A DNA stretch of 64,000 nt from Liolophura sinensis (Eukaryota; Mollusca; Polyplacophora; Chitonida; Chitonidae), in NCBI RefSeq assembly GCF_032854445.1, contig NC_088303.1, forward strand, positions 22,265,501 through 22,329,500, in the 5' to 3' direction. The notes beneath the pieces were generated by a model. It saw nothing but the letters and a program-made list of their open reading frames with translations, made no database searches and was not told where the DNA came from. The position numbers and the translations under genes are program-made. This document shows positions 1 to 9,835 of this stretch, one piece after another; position 1 is the first letter of the stretch, and every line of letters begins with the position of its first letter.

Positions 1-350
1 GAAAGTTGGCTTTGAACTAGTTTCACGTCGCCCGTGTGATCGCAAGGTGTGATCACATTTAATCCGGTTTCTTTGCCCCAGCTAGCGAATTGGCTTTAAG
101 CCAGTTTCAGGGCTTGATAAGACCTATCTGTGCCGTGTGGACGGTAACTGGATTAAATGCCCCGAGTACGCGGAGGTCAGGATGACGTCGTAATCACTAA
201 ACTGGCTTAAATGTGACTGTGTGAACGGGCAAATCTCGTGATCTGGCTTAAAACCGGCTTGGCCATATGGAACGCACGCATTTTTTACAACTATTTCGAT
301 TTAAACCAGTTTAGATTTGATCTGGTTTAAATTTTGGGCGTGTAAACGGG
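1..350. repeat. Degenerate repeat modules with inverted 'aaaccagttta' motifs
   Basis: The segment repeats variants of 'actggcttaaat' and 'ctggtttaaat' in both orientations, each followed by a 'gtgtgaacgg'-like stretch (about 190-225, 240-275, 300-350). A local inverted pair sits at about 299-333. This looks like a degraded foldback or modular interspersed repeat cut by the window edge. No coding potential was recognised. Confidence 0.4.
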
Positions 351-958
351 GTAGACGGCTTCTTACCTTTGACGGAAAATATGCATAAAATAGACCGTTA
401 TTAAAAGATGTAATAATGCCTCAAAAATGATGTTTTATTATTATTACTTTTATTATATGTTACCGGTAAACGGAGTTCTCGCTTTTCTGGCTGCTGTTTT
501 GCGTCAAGCAGGTTTGCCTTTGAGGTGCGTGTCGAGGGTCGATGGTTTTATCGGGGCAGTCCGGTTTCTTCCACATATGTCGTATTGAACACCGCGTTAG
601 ACAGTAGTCAGTCAGTTGTGTAAGTAGTGTAACAATAATAGATGTAATCACTCTAAAATATAAACCTCCTGCAGAAGCTGACTGGTTCACTAGAAGCTTA
701 CATTCCACTGTTTTAGAACATGTTAAATGGGTAAAACCGACCTCTTGTATGAGTTAAGGGACTTGTACAGTTCTTTTTCGAAAAATCAGGTCTCCTCAAA
801 GAAAGCACAAGCAATTAGCTAACACGGGAAGCTTTTATGCGCACTAGTCACTAAAACTGATATCCTAAATAATGTATGGTTATAAGCATATGGTCAAAAG
901 ATCAGGTTTAACGGATAACTTGATCTTTTGTGAATCAGAAGGGCAATCGCGTTTTGGA
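351..958. other. Unassigned intergenic sequence
   Basis: No gene, RNA or recognisable repeat was seen. The short open frames here have no family features. Confidence 0.4.
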
Positions 959-1830
959 ACGGTATTCCATTTGTCCTTTTTGTGGAACACGACACCAGTT
1001 GTCCTGAAATCTTTTTGTGGAACGGGACCCTTCTTGTCTTCATATTATTTAGCGGAACGGGACCCTTGTTACCCTGATATCCTTTAGTGAAACGGGACCC
1101 TTTTTGTACTAATATCGTCTTTGTGGAACAGGATTCATCTTGTCCTGAAATTCTCTTTGTGGAACTCGACCCTTCTTGTTCTGATATCCTTCAGGTTCTT
1201 CTTGTCACAATATCCTTTAGTGAAACGGGCCCATCTTGTTTTGATATCCTATCGTCCAACGGGGCAATTCTTACCATGATATTGTTTTAGTCTAAGGGAA
1301 CTCTCCGTGTCCTGAAATCCTTAGTGGAACGGAACCTTTTCTTGTCCTGAAATCTTTAGTGGAACGGGGACGATTCTTGTCCAGTTATCTCTTTGTGGAA
1401 GGGGGCATTCTTATCCTGATATTTTGCTTGTGGAATAGGATCCTTCTTCTTCTATTATCTTCCTATCCTGATATCTTGTTTGTAGAACGGGTTCCTTCTT
1501 GTCCTGTTATCGTCTTTGTGGAACAGGACCCTTGTTGTCCTGTTATCCTCTATGTGGAATGGGGCCCTTCTTGTCCTGTTATCCTCTGTGTGGAACGGGG
1601 CCCTTCTTATCCTGTTATCCTCTGTGTGGAACGGGGCCCTTCTTGTCCTGTTATCCTGTGTGGAACGGGGCCCTTCTTGTCCTGATATACTTTGTTTGGA
1701 ACGGGACCCTCCTTATCCTGTTATACCCAGTGTGGAACGGGACCCTTCTTGTCCTGTTACCGTCCGTGTGGGACGGGGCCTTTCTGGTCCTGATATCCTC
1801 TCTGTTGAGCGAGAACACTGTAGTGGTGAA
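959..1830. repeat. Degenerate ~36-bp minisatellite
   Basis: A tandem array with a consensus unit near 'gtggaacggggcccttcttg' followed by 'tcctgttatcctct'. The unit is about 36 bp and is most regular at 1540-1780. Because it is close to a multiple of three, several frames stay open through the array and give repetitive pseudo-proteins. These are by-products of the repeat, not genes. Confidence 0.85.
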
Positions 1831-3690
1831 ATGGCTTGGAACGGGACCGGTACTGCTCAATGGGTGTGCAACCTGTGTCTTGCCCATGTAATCTCAGGAA
1901 ATAATAGTTTCCCGAGAGAGCTAAAAGCCCAGTTCAGGTGGAAAGTGTCCAAAGAAAGCCATTAGACATTTGCCATACCATTTGAGTCATTTACTTTCTG
2001 ACATTATTAATTAAAAGGCTGTAAATTAAGTCAATAAAAACAGACAATTAGGTCAAGATTTCTAAGTGCTCATTCCCAAAGGAACAATACCTTGATTGGC
2101 CTTAGCGACAGCTTATTGAACTCTGACGGTATGCAGTATAAGCCCTGCTAACCTATAATCTGCTCCCTGTGAAAGGTCTACAATGATATGTGCAACTACA
2201 TGTATCAGCCTTTTGTCATGAGACTGACAATGCATAAAAACATGCAAAAAGAATCAAATTTGAAATTTAAATGGTTAAACATTTGTTATTTTACTCTGCT
2301 ATGTATGAATGAGGCGTATGCTGGGCGAGCAGTCTAAAAGGACTCCATACCTTCGTTCTGACTGCTAGCCCTTCGCCACTGAGGAGTGTACAGGTACAAC
2401 TCAACAAACATAAAAATCTAATACTTTTTAAAAAATTCTATAAATACATATTTTTATGTATAAAAAGTATAAACAGAGCAGTTTCTGTGTTTTTTCATGG
2501 AATTGTTTGTAAAATACAGATAAAAATATACATTAGTCACACCGACCATATGTGAATAATTTACTTCATAATCTGAAATTCTTTTGTATACTGAGAACGC
2601 TTGAAACCCGAAAGAGGCCTACTTTCTGCGTCTTGATTTTAGCTCAACATTTAAGGTAAACACAGAAAAGTGGATAGTTTCATGTGGTGTAAGTTACATC
2701 TGAGGTGCGTTGCTACAATGGGCGGAGAACGGCTAAAGAAAGAGCCATTCGTGAATAGGAACAGCCAAACCGAGACAAAAGTTCAATGCCACAAGAAAAT
2801 TTATCAAAAATGAAGGTTTCCAGCACGCTAATATGATCATTTTATTGTTCTGGTAATTACATGTTATATAGAACATGATGTGAACATGTAGGATTAAACT
2901 CCGACATAAATAAATAGGATTTCAAAGCCACTTCAAACATAAACCAAGGCATACTGCATGATAAACTCAGTTAAAGAGCCTTACTTATTAAAGTCCATCT
3001 ATCTTGGAACATGAGAGCAGCCGTCAGTTTGAATGCATGTACATCTATGTTTGAGATTTTACGTTGTGCAGTTTTTCAGTTATATGGCGAGAATCCTTCC
3101 CTTTGAGGTGACTTCTCAAACTGTTTTTGTAGGGTATCGTGTATATCAAAAAGGACATACATACAGTACATTCATGTTAAAAAAGATATGTATAGTATAC
3201 ATGTATATACAAAACTGAAGTGGCCAATTTGCTGAGATTTATTTAGCTTACGCCGTGTACGTAGCCAACTAGGGCCTACATCCCAATCCAATAATCGCAG
3301 CATCATTGCCTATGCCTCAACGGTTTAGAACAGATCAATTACCTCAGATGCCTTGTTTTCTAGCCGCACCTCTACTCTATGAAGTATGCATGTATAACGT
3401 TTACTTGTACTAATCACAAACGTATCCCTTAGTGACAGATATAAACACTTTTGCCACCCCTCAGGGATAACTGCATTATCTCACCCACGTATATTGACCA
3501 TGACCTTTCAGCACCATAATCTGTGCAATACCTAGAAAGTGGATATTAGAAATAACAAAGCAATAAAGTGCAAATCTCGGCTATCCTACTGAGAGTGGAT
3601 GTCTTGTTATCTCTACACGCACAGCTTGGGTGCAAACAGTACAGTCTTGAAGCATCAGTAATATCGGTGTGTGAATCTACATGGACTGGG
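1831..3690. other. Intergenic sequence without recognised features
   Basis: AT-rich sequence with only short open frames. I recognise no exon, RNA gene or repeat family. Confidence 0.4.
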
Positions 3691-3694
3691 GGTC

Positions 3695-3932
3695 TCCATG
3701 GCCGAGGTAGTTAACGCGCCAGCTCGGCACAATGACTCAGGAGCCTCTCAACAATGCGGTCGCTTTGAGTTCAAGCCCAGCTCGTTTGTGGGAAGGCCTG
3801 CCTGCAACTTACGGATGGCCGTGGGTTTCCCTCGGACTGCCCGGTATCCTCCCACCGTATATTGCTAACCACCGTCGTATAAGTGAAATATTCTTAAGTA
3901 CAGCGTAAAACGCCAATCAAATAAAAAAATCT
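3695..3932 (+). mobile_element. tRNA-derived SINE, family A, near full length
   Basis: The head has a tRNA-like region ('catggccgaggtagttaac', then 'gagttcaagccc', a B-box-like motif). The body is shared with many copies here ('cggatggccgtgggtttccc', 'tcgtataagtgaaatattct'). It ends in 'caatcaaataaaaaa'. Other copies lie at about 6.4, 17.1, 17.4, 26.4, 35.4, 37.8, 39.8, 52.6, 56.1, 56.3 and 61.1 kb. It carries no protein; the 65-codon frame across it is incidental. Confidence 0.8.
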
Positions 3933-4284
3933 ATATGGATTGTGGATTTTATCAGGGCAACACAACGGCGATATTTACACCAAAGCTTTTCAACACATCT
4001 TAGCAATGAAACGACAGCTACATGGAAGCAATGCCGAGATACATACCGATAGAATCCTGGAGCAAGGCGATACGACAGTTTCCGTGCATACATCATAGTA
4101 AAACGATACAGCTATTTGTGACAATTTTATGTCGATGTCTGCACGGTACAGCAGCCGTACCCTGACGTGCGGCAGATGCTCAGCATGTGCGGGTGTGAGA
4201 CACTCTGTTCAGTGTCTTAGCTGAAAAATGCAATTTTCCTGAACTGGAGTCATGTCACGTACATTCTGAGCAAGAGTTATGTCA

Positions 4285-4660
4285 AGTAGACCCTGAAGAA
4301 GAGGTATATAAGCTAGATGCTGAACAAGAGTAATACAAGGTTGATCCTGAATAAGAGTTATGTAAGGCAGATCCTGAATAAGAGTTGTGTAAGGTAGATT
4401 TGGGATTAAGAGACGGAACTTTAATCCCAGGGTAGATCCTGAACAAGAGTTATATAAGGCAGATCCTGAATAAGAGTTATTTAAGGTGGATATGGGATTA
4501 GGAGACGGAATCTTAATCCCAGGGTAAATCCTGAAAAAGAGTTATATAAAGTAGATCCTGAATAAGAGTTATGTAAGGTAGACCTGGGGTTAAAAGACGG
4601 AAGTTTAATCCCGGGGTAGATCCTGAACGAGAGTTATATAAGGTAGATCCTGAATAAATG
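4285..4660. repeat. Compound tandem repeat, ~27-bp unit with interspersed second module
   Basis: Units like 'agatcctgaataagagttat' plus 'gtaaggt' recur every ~27 bp. They are interrupted three times by a module reading 'gggattaagagacggaa' then 'tttaatccca' (about 4400, 4490, 4590), which has its own inverted symmetry (gggatta / taatccc). The array lies just downstream of the guanylate cyclase stop codon on the opposite strand. Confidence 0.75.
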
Positions 4661-4892
4661 TTGTCAGTTATATCTTGTAGATTTTAAACAAGAACTCTAT
4701 CATGCTGATCATTCTAAACAAGATTGTGCCCAGCAGATCCTGAACGAAAGCTATTTTAGATTCTCAACGAGAGTCACATCAAGGCGATGGTATAACGTCA
4801 CTGAGATGCAGGCGATGCTGGGTCTTTGGATTTATAAAGATCTTACAACTGTTTTAAGATCTTATGGATCATACGCCACCTAGAAGCGTGAT

Positions 4893-7800
4893 TTACGGTA
4901 TCTTGTAGCGAAGGGGTAAAGAAGATCCCCACAACCAGTAGGTCTCCATCTGTCCTTTGCCCTGTAAACAAAACACATGGGAACGATTAAACCAGACAAT
5001 ATATTTGTTGCCTTACACGAATTGATTTATTTATTTATTTAATTGGAGTTTTGCGCCGTACTCTACATGAATGGAGTTTATGGCCTTTAGTGGCTATATT
5101 TGTGAAATGACTATCACTACTATGTATCATATCAATGAAACATTAAATGGATTTGAAAATATTTACCTAATAACAAGCACTCACCTTGATTTCCATCGTT
5201 CCGCGCATGTCCAACTGGAATCCCCCTTGCTCGTGAAGAACATCCCTTGTATACCGACTTATATGGATCTTCAGGGCTGTAGAATTTGTATATCAAAGCG
5301 TTAGTTAACGGAACATGAGCCAGTATTCTACATAAACTGATGCTAAGCCAATCGCAAAATACGAAATGAATTATGTACCACTTCCCGCTCAATGGCAGGT
5401 CGGGTCCAAGCTGATTGTTCTCTTGCAAATCATGAGTAATACATCGCCAATTTGCCCACCGAAATTCATCGCAAATATTTAAGGTAATAAGGAACAAGAG
5501 AAAACACGACAAACAGACATAGATTTGGGCTGGAAAGGCTGTCCCATTATACTTTTCCAATTCTGTCAAAAGAAGCTAACCATTTCGTGGACTGCGCCAC
5601 ATATGAGGCCCCTACAGTTGTAGTTAAGCAATGAGGCTGAGTGCTTGAATCAGTCCCTCGTTGGATTAGTTATTTTGGTAAAGATGAGGATATTTGTCAG
5701 GCACCTTCGACTATACCCCATTTCCATAATGCATAAGTCAGGATTTCGATCGAATTCAGTCAGATCAATAGTCAAAAACCAAAATGGTGGTTTGATCCAG
5801 ATCACAGATGCACTCACGTTCTCCGTTGGATTCCATACGCGAGGCAGTGTTAACGGTATCGCCAAACAAACAGTACCGTGGCATCTTGTTCCCCACTACT
5901 CCGGCCACACATGGTCCTAAAACAGTACATAACTTCGTACGTCACATATGTTTACCTACAACCTTTGTGAAAATACGCAGCTCCACGCAATACACAGTGT
6001 AACACTTGAGTGCCCGAATCCAGAAACAGGCTTCTCACAAAATACGTTACATCCATTACATAACTATCATGACAGATAGTTTTCTAGGCATTAGGTTGTG
6101 ATGATAGTTACGTGTACCTTGTGCGCGCCCTGTGTTATGTTTGCTCAAGTCATCCCAAGATCACGTGCGGCTATTTGCCAAGAAGTTGGTCACTTGCTTG
6201 TTGATCTGTAATGGTTTGCCAGTGTGCCGGCAAATAAATTTATCATTCTTGAGCACAAATCGCATAAATAAATATATGATAATATGATAATATCGTGCCA
6301 TCAATAATTGAAACAGGTGAGTCCGGTAGCTTACATGAGCGTTGTTTTCTCTTACCATAATGCTGACCGCCGACGTATAAGTGAAATTTACATGAGTACG
6401 GCATACTATTTCAGTATATTTGATTATTTGATCGGTGTTTTACGCCGTACTCAAAAATATTTCACTTATGCGACGGCGGTCAGCATTATGGTGGGAGGAA
6501 GCTGGAGGAAATCCACGTACGACCGGAGAGGAAGCCAGCATGAGCTGGACTTGAACATTACCCTGGGCTAGCGCGCTAACTAACTGAGCCACGGAGACAC
6601 CCCCCCCCCCCCCCCCCACGCTTCCCCCCACCAGCGTTTAATGGAATTATATGCAGTAAGCAATAAACAAAAATAAAATTAGGACAAGGAAACATGATTC
6701 GGCGCATGATTCACATCTGTGCTACCTTTTATGTTGTCATTTTAACGTGTGAGGAGCGATAACCACGGTATAGAGAAAGAAGAACCGCTTCGGTGGCCTA
6801 ATGGTTAGAGCTGTCCGCTTCGAAGTTGGGAGACCTGGGACCAAAACCGGGTTGGGTCATAAAAATGGCACTTGCTGCCAAGCTAGGCTTCCAGCATTGA
6901 CAGGTGAGAAAGGGAAACAGGGCAAGTTGGCCCGGTGTCAGTATGTGAGGGGTGTCATGTCTGGTGTTATCGACATGACACTTCAGTGGCGGCAGCACTT
7001 TAGCCGCATTGACAAGAATACACAGTATATATATATACACACACCTAATGAATCATGTGACTGAAACATTGTTAAGTAGGACGTAAAATAGCAAGCATAC
7101 ATACATACATACATACATACATACATACATTCATACATACATACATACATACATACATACATACATACATACATACATACATACATACATACATACATAC
7201 ATACATACATACATACATACATACATACATACATACATACATACAAGGTGGAGACTATCGGAGACGCGTACATGGTTGCATACATACATACATACATACA
7301 TACATTCATACATACATACAGAGTCAGAACACGAATTCAGTCAGTACGTGATTATATAGGGGCGTTGCAGTAAAGCGTGTTGTGGTAATATACAATACCT
7401 GTATGGACTTGAACGTCTGCTCACCTGTATGAATTCCTATTCGTAACTTCAGACTTCGGTCTGGCATGTGAGGAATTGTGTACGTCTTAATACCCTCCAG
7501 TAAGGCCAAAGAGAGCAGCGCGATTTCCTCAGCGTGTCGGTTTCCATTTCGTTGAGGTAACCCGCTCGCAACCATGTACGCGTCTCCGATAGTCTCCACC
7601 TTGTACACATCGTATAAGTCTATGCAGTCGTCAAAAAACTGGTAGAGACTGTTGAGGAACTCCACGACTTCCATTGGAGAGCTTTGAGCCGAGATGCTGG
7701 TGAAGCCGACGATGTCGCTGAAGTAGATGGACACGCTGTCGAAGTACTCGGCGTTCACTTTTTCGTTCCTCTTCAGCTGTAGAGCGACCTGCTTGGGAAG

Positions 7801-8981
7801 CATCTGGAACAGCAGTTGATCCGCCTTAGCTTTCTCGTCTGCTAACTCACTGGATTTGCTTGCGGCATCTTGGGCATAGTTTTGCAATTCCTTCGTAAGG
7901 TTTCGAATGAGGAAAACGAGGACAGCAGAGACGAGAGCGACAATAACGAAGATTACCACGGACGTGACAACCTGGGTATCGGCACGATTCAAGTCACTCG
8001 CCACGCGGTTGAGGATCTCTGCATTTATGGCCTGTTTCACGTCTTGCAAAAACAGCAAGTATTTTTGTGTGACGTTGTAGTACTCGTTTAGAGCTTGCAG
8101 CGAACTGTCAATGTTGTTTGCCAAGATGGATTTGTCGTAACCATTAAATGTAGAGGTTAGGTTTTTATTGTTTTCAAACATTTCACTGTATACGTATTTG
8201 ATAGTGTCTGAGTACTGCTCGAACGTCCGTAGATGATCCTGACCCAACGCCATGTTGGATATGTATTCCACCACGTCCTCTTCGTGGGTTTCTCCTGCCA
8301 CATAGAACTCGATACCTAGATGTATATTGATGCCCAGATGCTCCTTAGCGCGAAGGAGCATGGTGTAGGAGAGCAATAAATTCCAGAGAGAGCCACTGTC
8401 TGTCGATTTTATGGCGTTAGAGATGTTGTTAACGAAACCGCTGTTCATTTCCGTATAAAAGTCCAGAAACGCGTCATTTTCTTTGTGTGATCTGTCAGGA
8501 CTGCTGAGTAGATCTTCCCGGAAGAACACTAAGCTTTCCTGGAGATCAGTATCTATTCCTCCACATGCCGACCAGTCGCTTATCACTGCCACCGCCTTAT
8601 CTGTGTGTCCAAAACTGTCCGCCAAGTGGGCCTCCGTAACTACCTGGTGCGAGATACGCGTGGTCTCGAACAAGTACGTGACTTTGGCGCGCTCGAGCTG
8701 CACAGCATCTATGACGTCACCGACAATATGACAGGCTTTGACCTGGCGCTCCACGTCATTCAGCACGATCTGCGCGGATATGGCCGTGGTCAGTAGAATT
8801 GAGGAAAAGACAATGACACCGGCGATGGGGATGAAGATGACGGTCAACATCCTTACAAGCTGGATGCGTTTGCCTCTGTCGGTGGTAGGATCGGCACTGC
8901 AGAATGCAGATGGTAGGCTCAGTGATGGGGAGTTCTCAACAGCTCCTTGTCGCACTGACACCTCGCTGGACACTTTGTTCA
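4893..8981 (-). CDS. NIT-domain membrane guanylate cyclase (four coding exons; 5' exon not identified)
   Basis: Exons in transcript order: 8981-7425, 5916-5818, 5276-5185, 4961-4893 (stop TAA 4895-4893). All junctions are AG/GT and phases fit. About 605 codons if the first exon supplies the A of a split ATG. Residues ~45-68 are a membrane helix, ~75-330 match the NIT (nitrate/nitrite-sensing type) helical extracellular domain, ~337-360 a second helix, ~361-408 a coiled HNOBA-like linker ending FQMLPKQVA, then the class III cyclase domain. Visible catalytic motifs are FSDIVGFT and ETIGDAYM (metal-binding Asp423, Asp467; the Glu suits guanine) and NTASRMES. The last exon encodes the family-typical [10 protein letters not shown]. 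Expected reaction: GTP to cGMP at the membrane in response to an extracellular ligand. NIT fused to a guanylate cyclase is known from marine invertebrates. Ligand and upstream promoter cannot be read. Confidence 0.88.
6354..6420 (+). mobile_element. SINE family A, 3' fragment
   Basis: Only the 3' part is present: 'cataatgctgaccgccgacg' then 'tataagtgaaat', ending at a degraded tail. It faces the minus-oriented copy that begins a few bases downstream, so the two could pair as a hairpin in the transcript. Confidence 0.7.
6422..6617 (-). mobile_element. SINE family A, minus orientation, followed by poly-C
   Basis: The reverse-oriented copy runs from the tail side ('atcggtgttttacgccgtac') to the tRNA-like head ('agcgcgctaactaactgagcc'). 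It ends in an 18-base C run (6600-6617). A central portion of the family consensus is missing. The C run is a likely assembly or polymerase-slippage hot spot. Confidence 0.75.
6786..7096 (+). mobile_element. tRNA-derived SINE, family B
   Basis: An A-box-like 'tggcctaatggttagag' sits at the head. The body shares 'cttcagtggcggcagcactt' with the copy at 37.5 kb. The 3' end is 'tgactgaaacattgttaag' then 'taggacgtaaa', the tail also seen at 35.2, 38.2, 51.1 and 53.4 kb. The copy runs straight into the (CATA)n microsatellite, suggesting the microsatellite grew from the SINE tail. Confidence 0.75.
7095..7320. repeat. (CATA)n microsatellite
   Basis: A nearly perfect tetranucleotide tract with two 'cattcata' interruptions and one 38-bp foreign insert at 7242-7279. 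The 'MYVCMYVC..' frames on the minus strand are repeat artefacts. The tract lies about 105 bp inside the guanylate cyclase intron from the donor at 7424. Confidence 0.95.
7242..7279 (+). repeat. 38-bp inverted copy of guanylate cyclase exon sequence inside the microsatellite
   Basis: Bases 7242-7279 are the exact reverse complement of 7568-7605, the part of the cyclase exon that encodes [12 protein letters not shown]. Read on the plus strand the insert itself would encode those residues. (CATA)n resumes on both sides. It is too short to be functional coding sequence and looks like a template-switch scar or an assembly chimera. Confidence 0.9.
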
Positions 8982-8984
8982 CTG

Positions 8985-9240
8985 AAGCGAAAACAAAACC
9001 GAGATGTCACAGCGCATTACTTTCTCATGCTAAAAAAATAAAGTAAAGCTCAACTCACCACATTCCTGTGAGTTTCTGTAATGCCCATCATCTTATGACT
9101 GTAATATTCTCCACCTATTTAATACACACATCACTGAAGAATAGTTACTGCTTACCTTTTGTGTGATATTTATCAAATTATCTGACTTTCTCACTTTTCT
9201 CAGAGCATGTGTTGAAGGTTCCCGAGGAAATTTGTTTTAC
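8985..9240. other. Upstream flank or intron of the guanylate cyclase gene
   Basis: Sequence immediately 5' of the acceptor at 8982 (..CGCTTCAG). It should be an intron leading to an unidentified 5' exon, because the reading frame opens with two bases of a split codon. No convincing upstream exon was found by eye between here and 17 kb. Confidence 0.45.
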
Positions 9241-9242
9241 AT

Positions 9243-9835
9243 TTAATGAAGCAGTTCATTATTTTCAGTGGTTTTGGATCATCGCCAGTTCGATGAAGTT
9301 CATTATTTTCAGTGGTTTTTGGATCATCGCCAGTTCGATGAAGTACATTATTTTCAGTGGTTTTTGGATCATCGCTCAGTTCGATGAAGTTCATTATTTT
9401 CAGTGGTTCTGTACCATCACCGGCTGGATGCAATTCATTATAATCATAGGTTTTTGGATCTTAACCAGTTAGATGTAGTTCTTTATTTTCAATGGCTTTG
9501 GATTATCATCAGTTAAATGTAGTTTATTATTTCCATTGCTTTTTGGATCATCATCGGTTGGATGCAGTTCATTATTTTCATCGGTTTTATTTTACATTAT
9601 TTTCAGTGGTTTGGGATCATCACCAGTTGGATGCAGTTCGCTACTTTAATAGTTTTACAGCATCATCAGCTGAATGCAGTTCTTTATTTTCAGTGGTTTT
9701 GGATCATCACCAGTTGGATGCAGTTCGCTACTTTAATAGTTTTACAGCATCATCAGCTGAATGCAGTTCTTTATTTTCAGTGGTTCTGGATCATCACCAG
9801 CTTACTATTTTAATGGTTTTATATCTTCATCAACA
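9243..9835. repeat. ~45-bp minisatellite with an 87-bp higher-order duplication
   Basis: Units contain 'cattattttcagtggttttt', 'ggatcatc' and 'agttcgatga'. From 9614 the array shows an 87-bp composite unit repeated almost exactly at 9701 (each begins 'ggatcatcaccagttggatg'). Open frames through it on both strands are repeat artefacts. Confidence 0.88.

Larger units (their letters stand above)
5917..7424 (-). other. Guanylate cyclase intron loaded with repeats
   Basis: This intron separates the large 5' exon (ends ..ACA G at 7425, donor GTGAG) from the next cyclase exon (starts 5916, acceptor TTTTAG). Both sides are phase 1. It contains two SINE-A pieces, one SINE-B, an 18-base poly-C run at 6600-6617 and the (CATA)n microsatellite. 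No alternative exon was recognised. Confidence 0.8.

Noticed and set aside
5132-5569. 145-codon minus-strand frame as an independent gene
   Set aside because: Most of it is intron. The real cyclase exon inside (5276-5185) uses a different frame, [16 protein letters not shown].
6983-7313. Minus-strand open frames of MYVCMYVC.. repeats
   Set aside because: They are translations of the (CATA)n microsatellite and have no coding meaning.
8707-8720. TGACGTCA-type motif as a regulatory site
   Set aside because: It lies inside the cyclase coding exon and is explained by codons, so there is no reason to call it regulatory.
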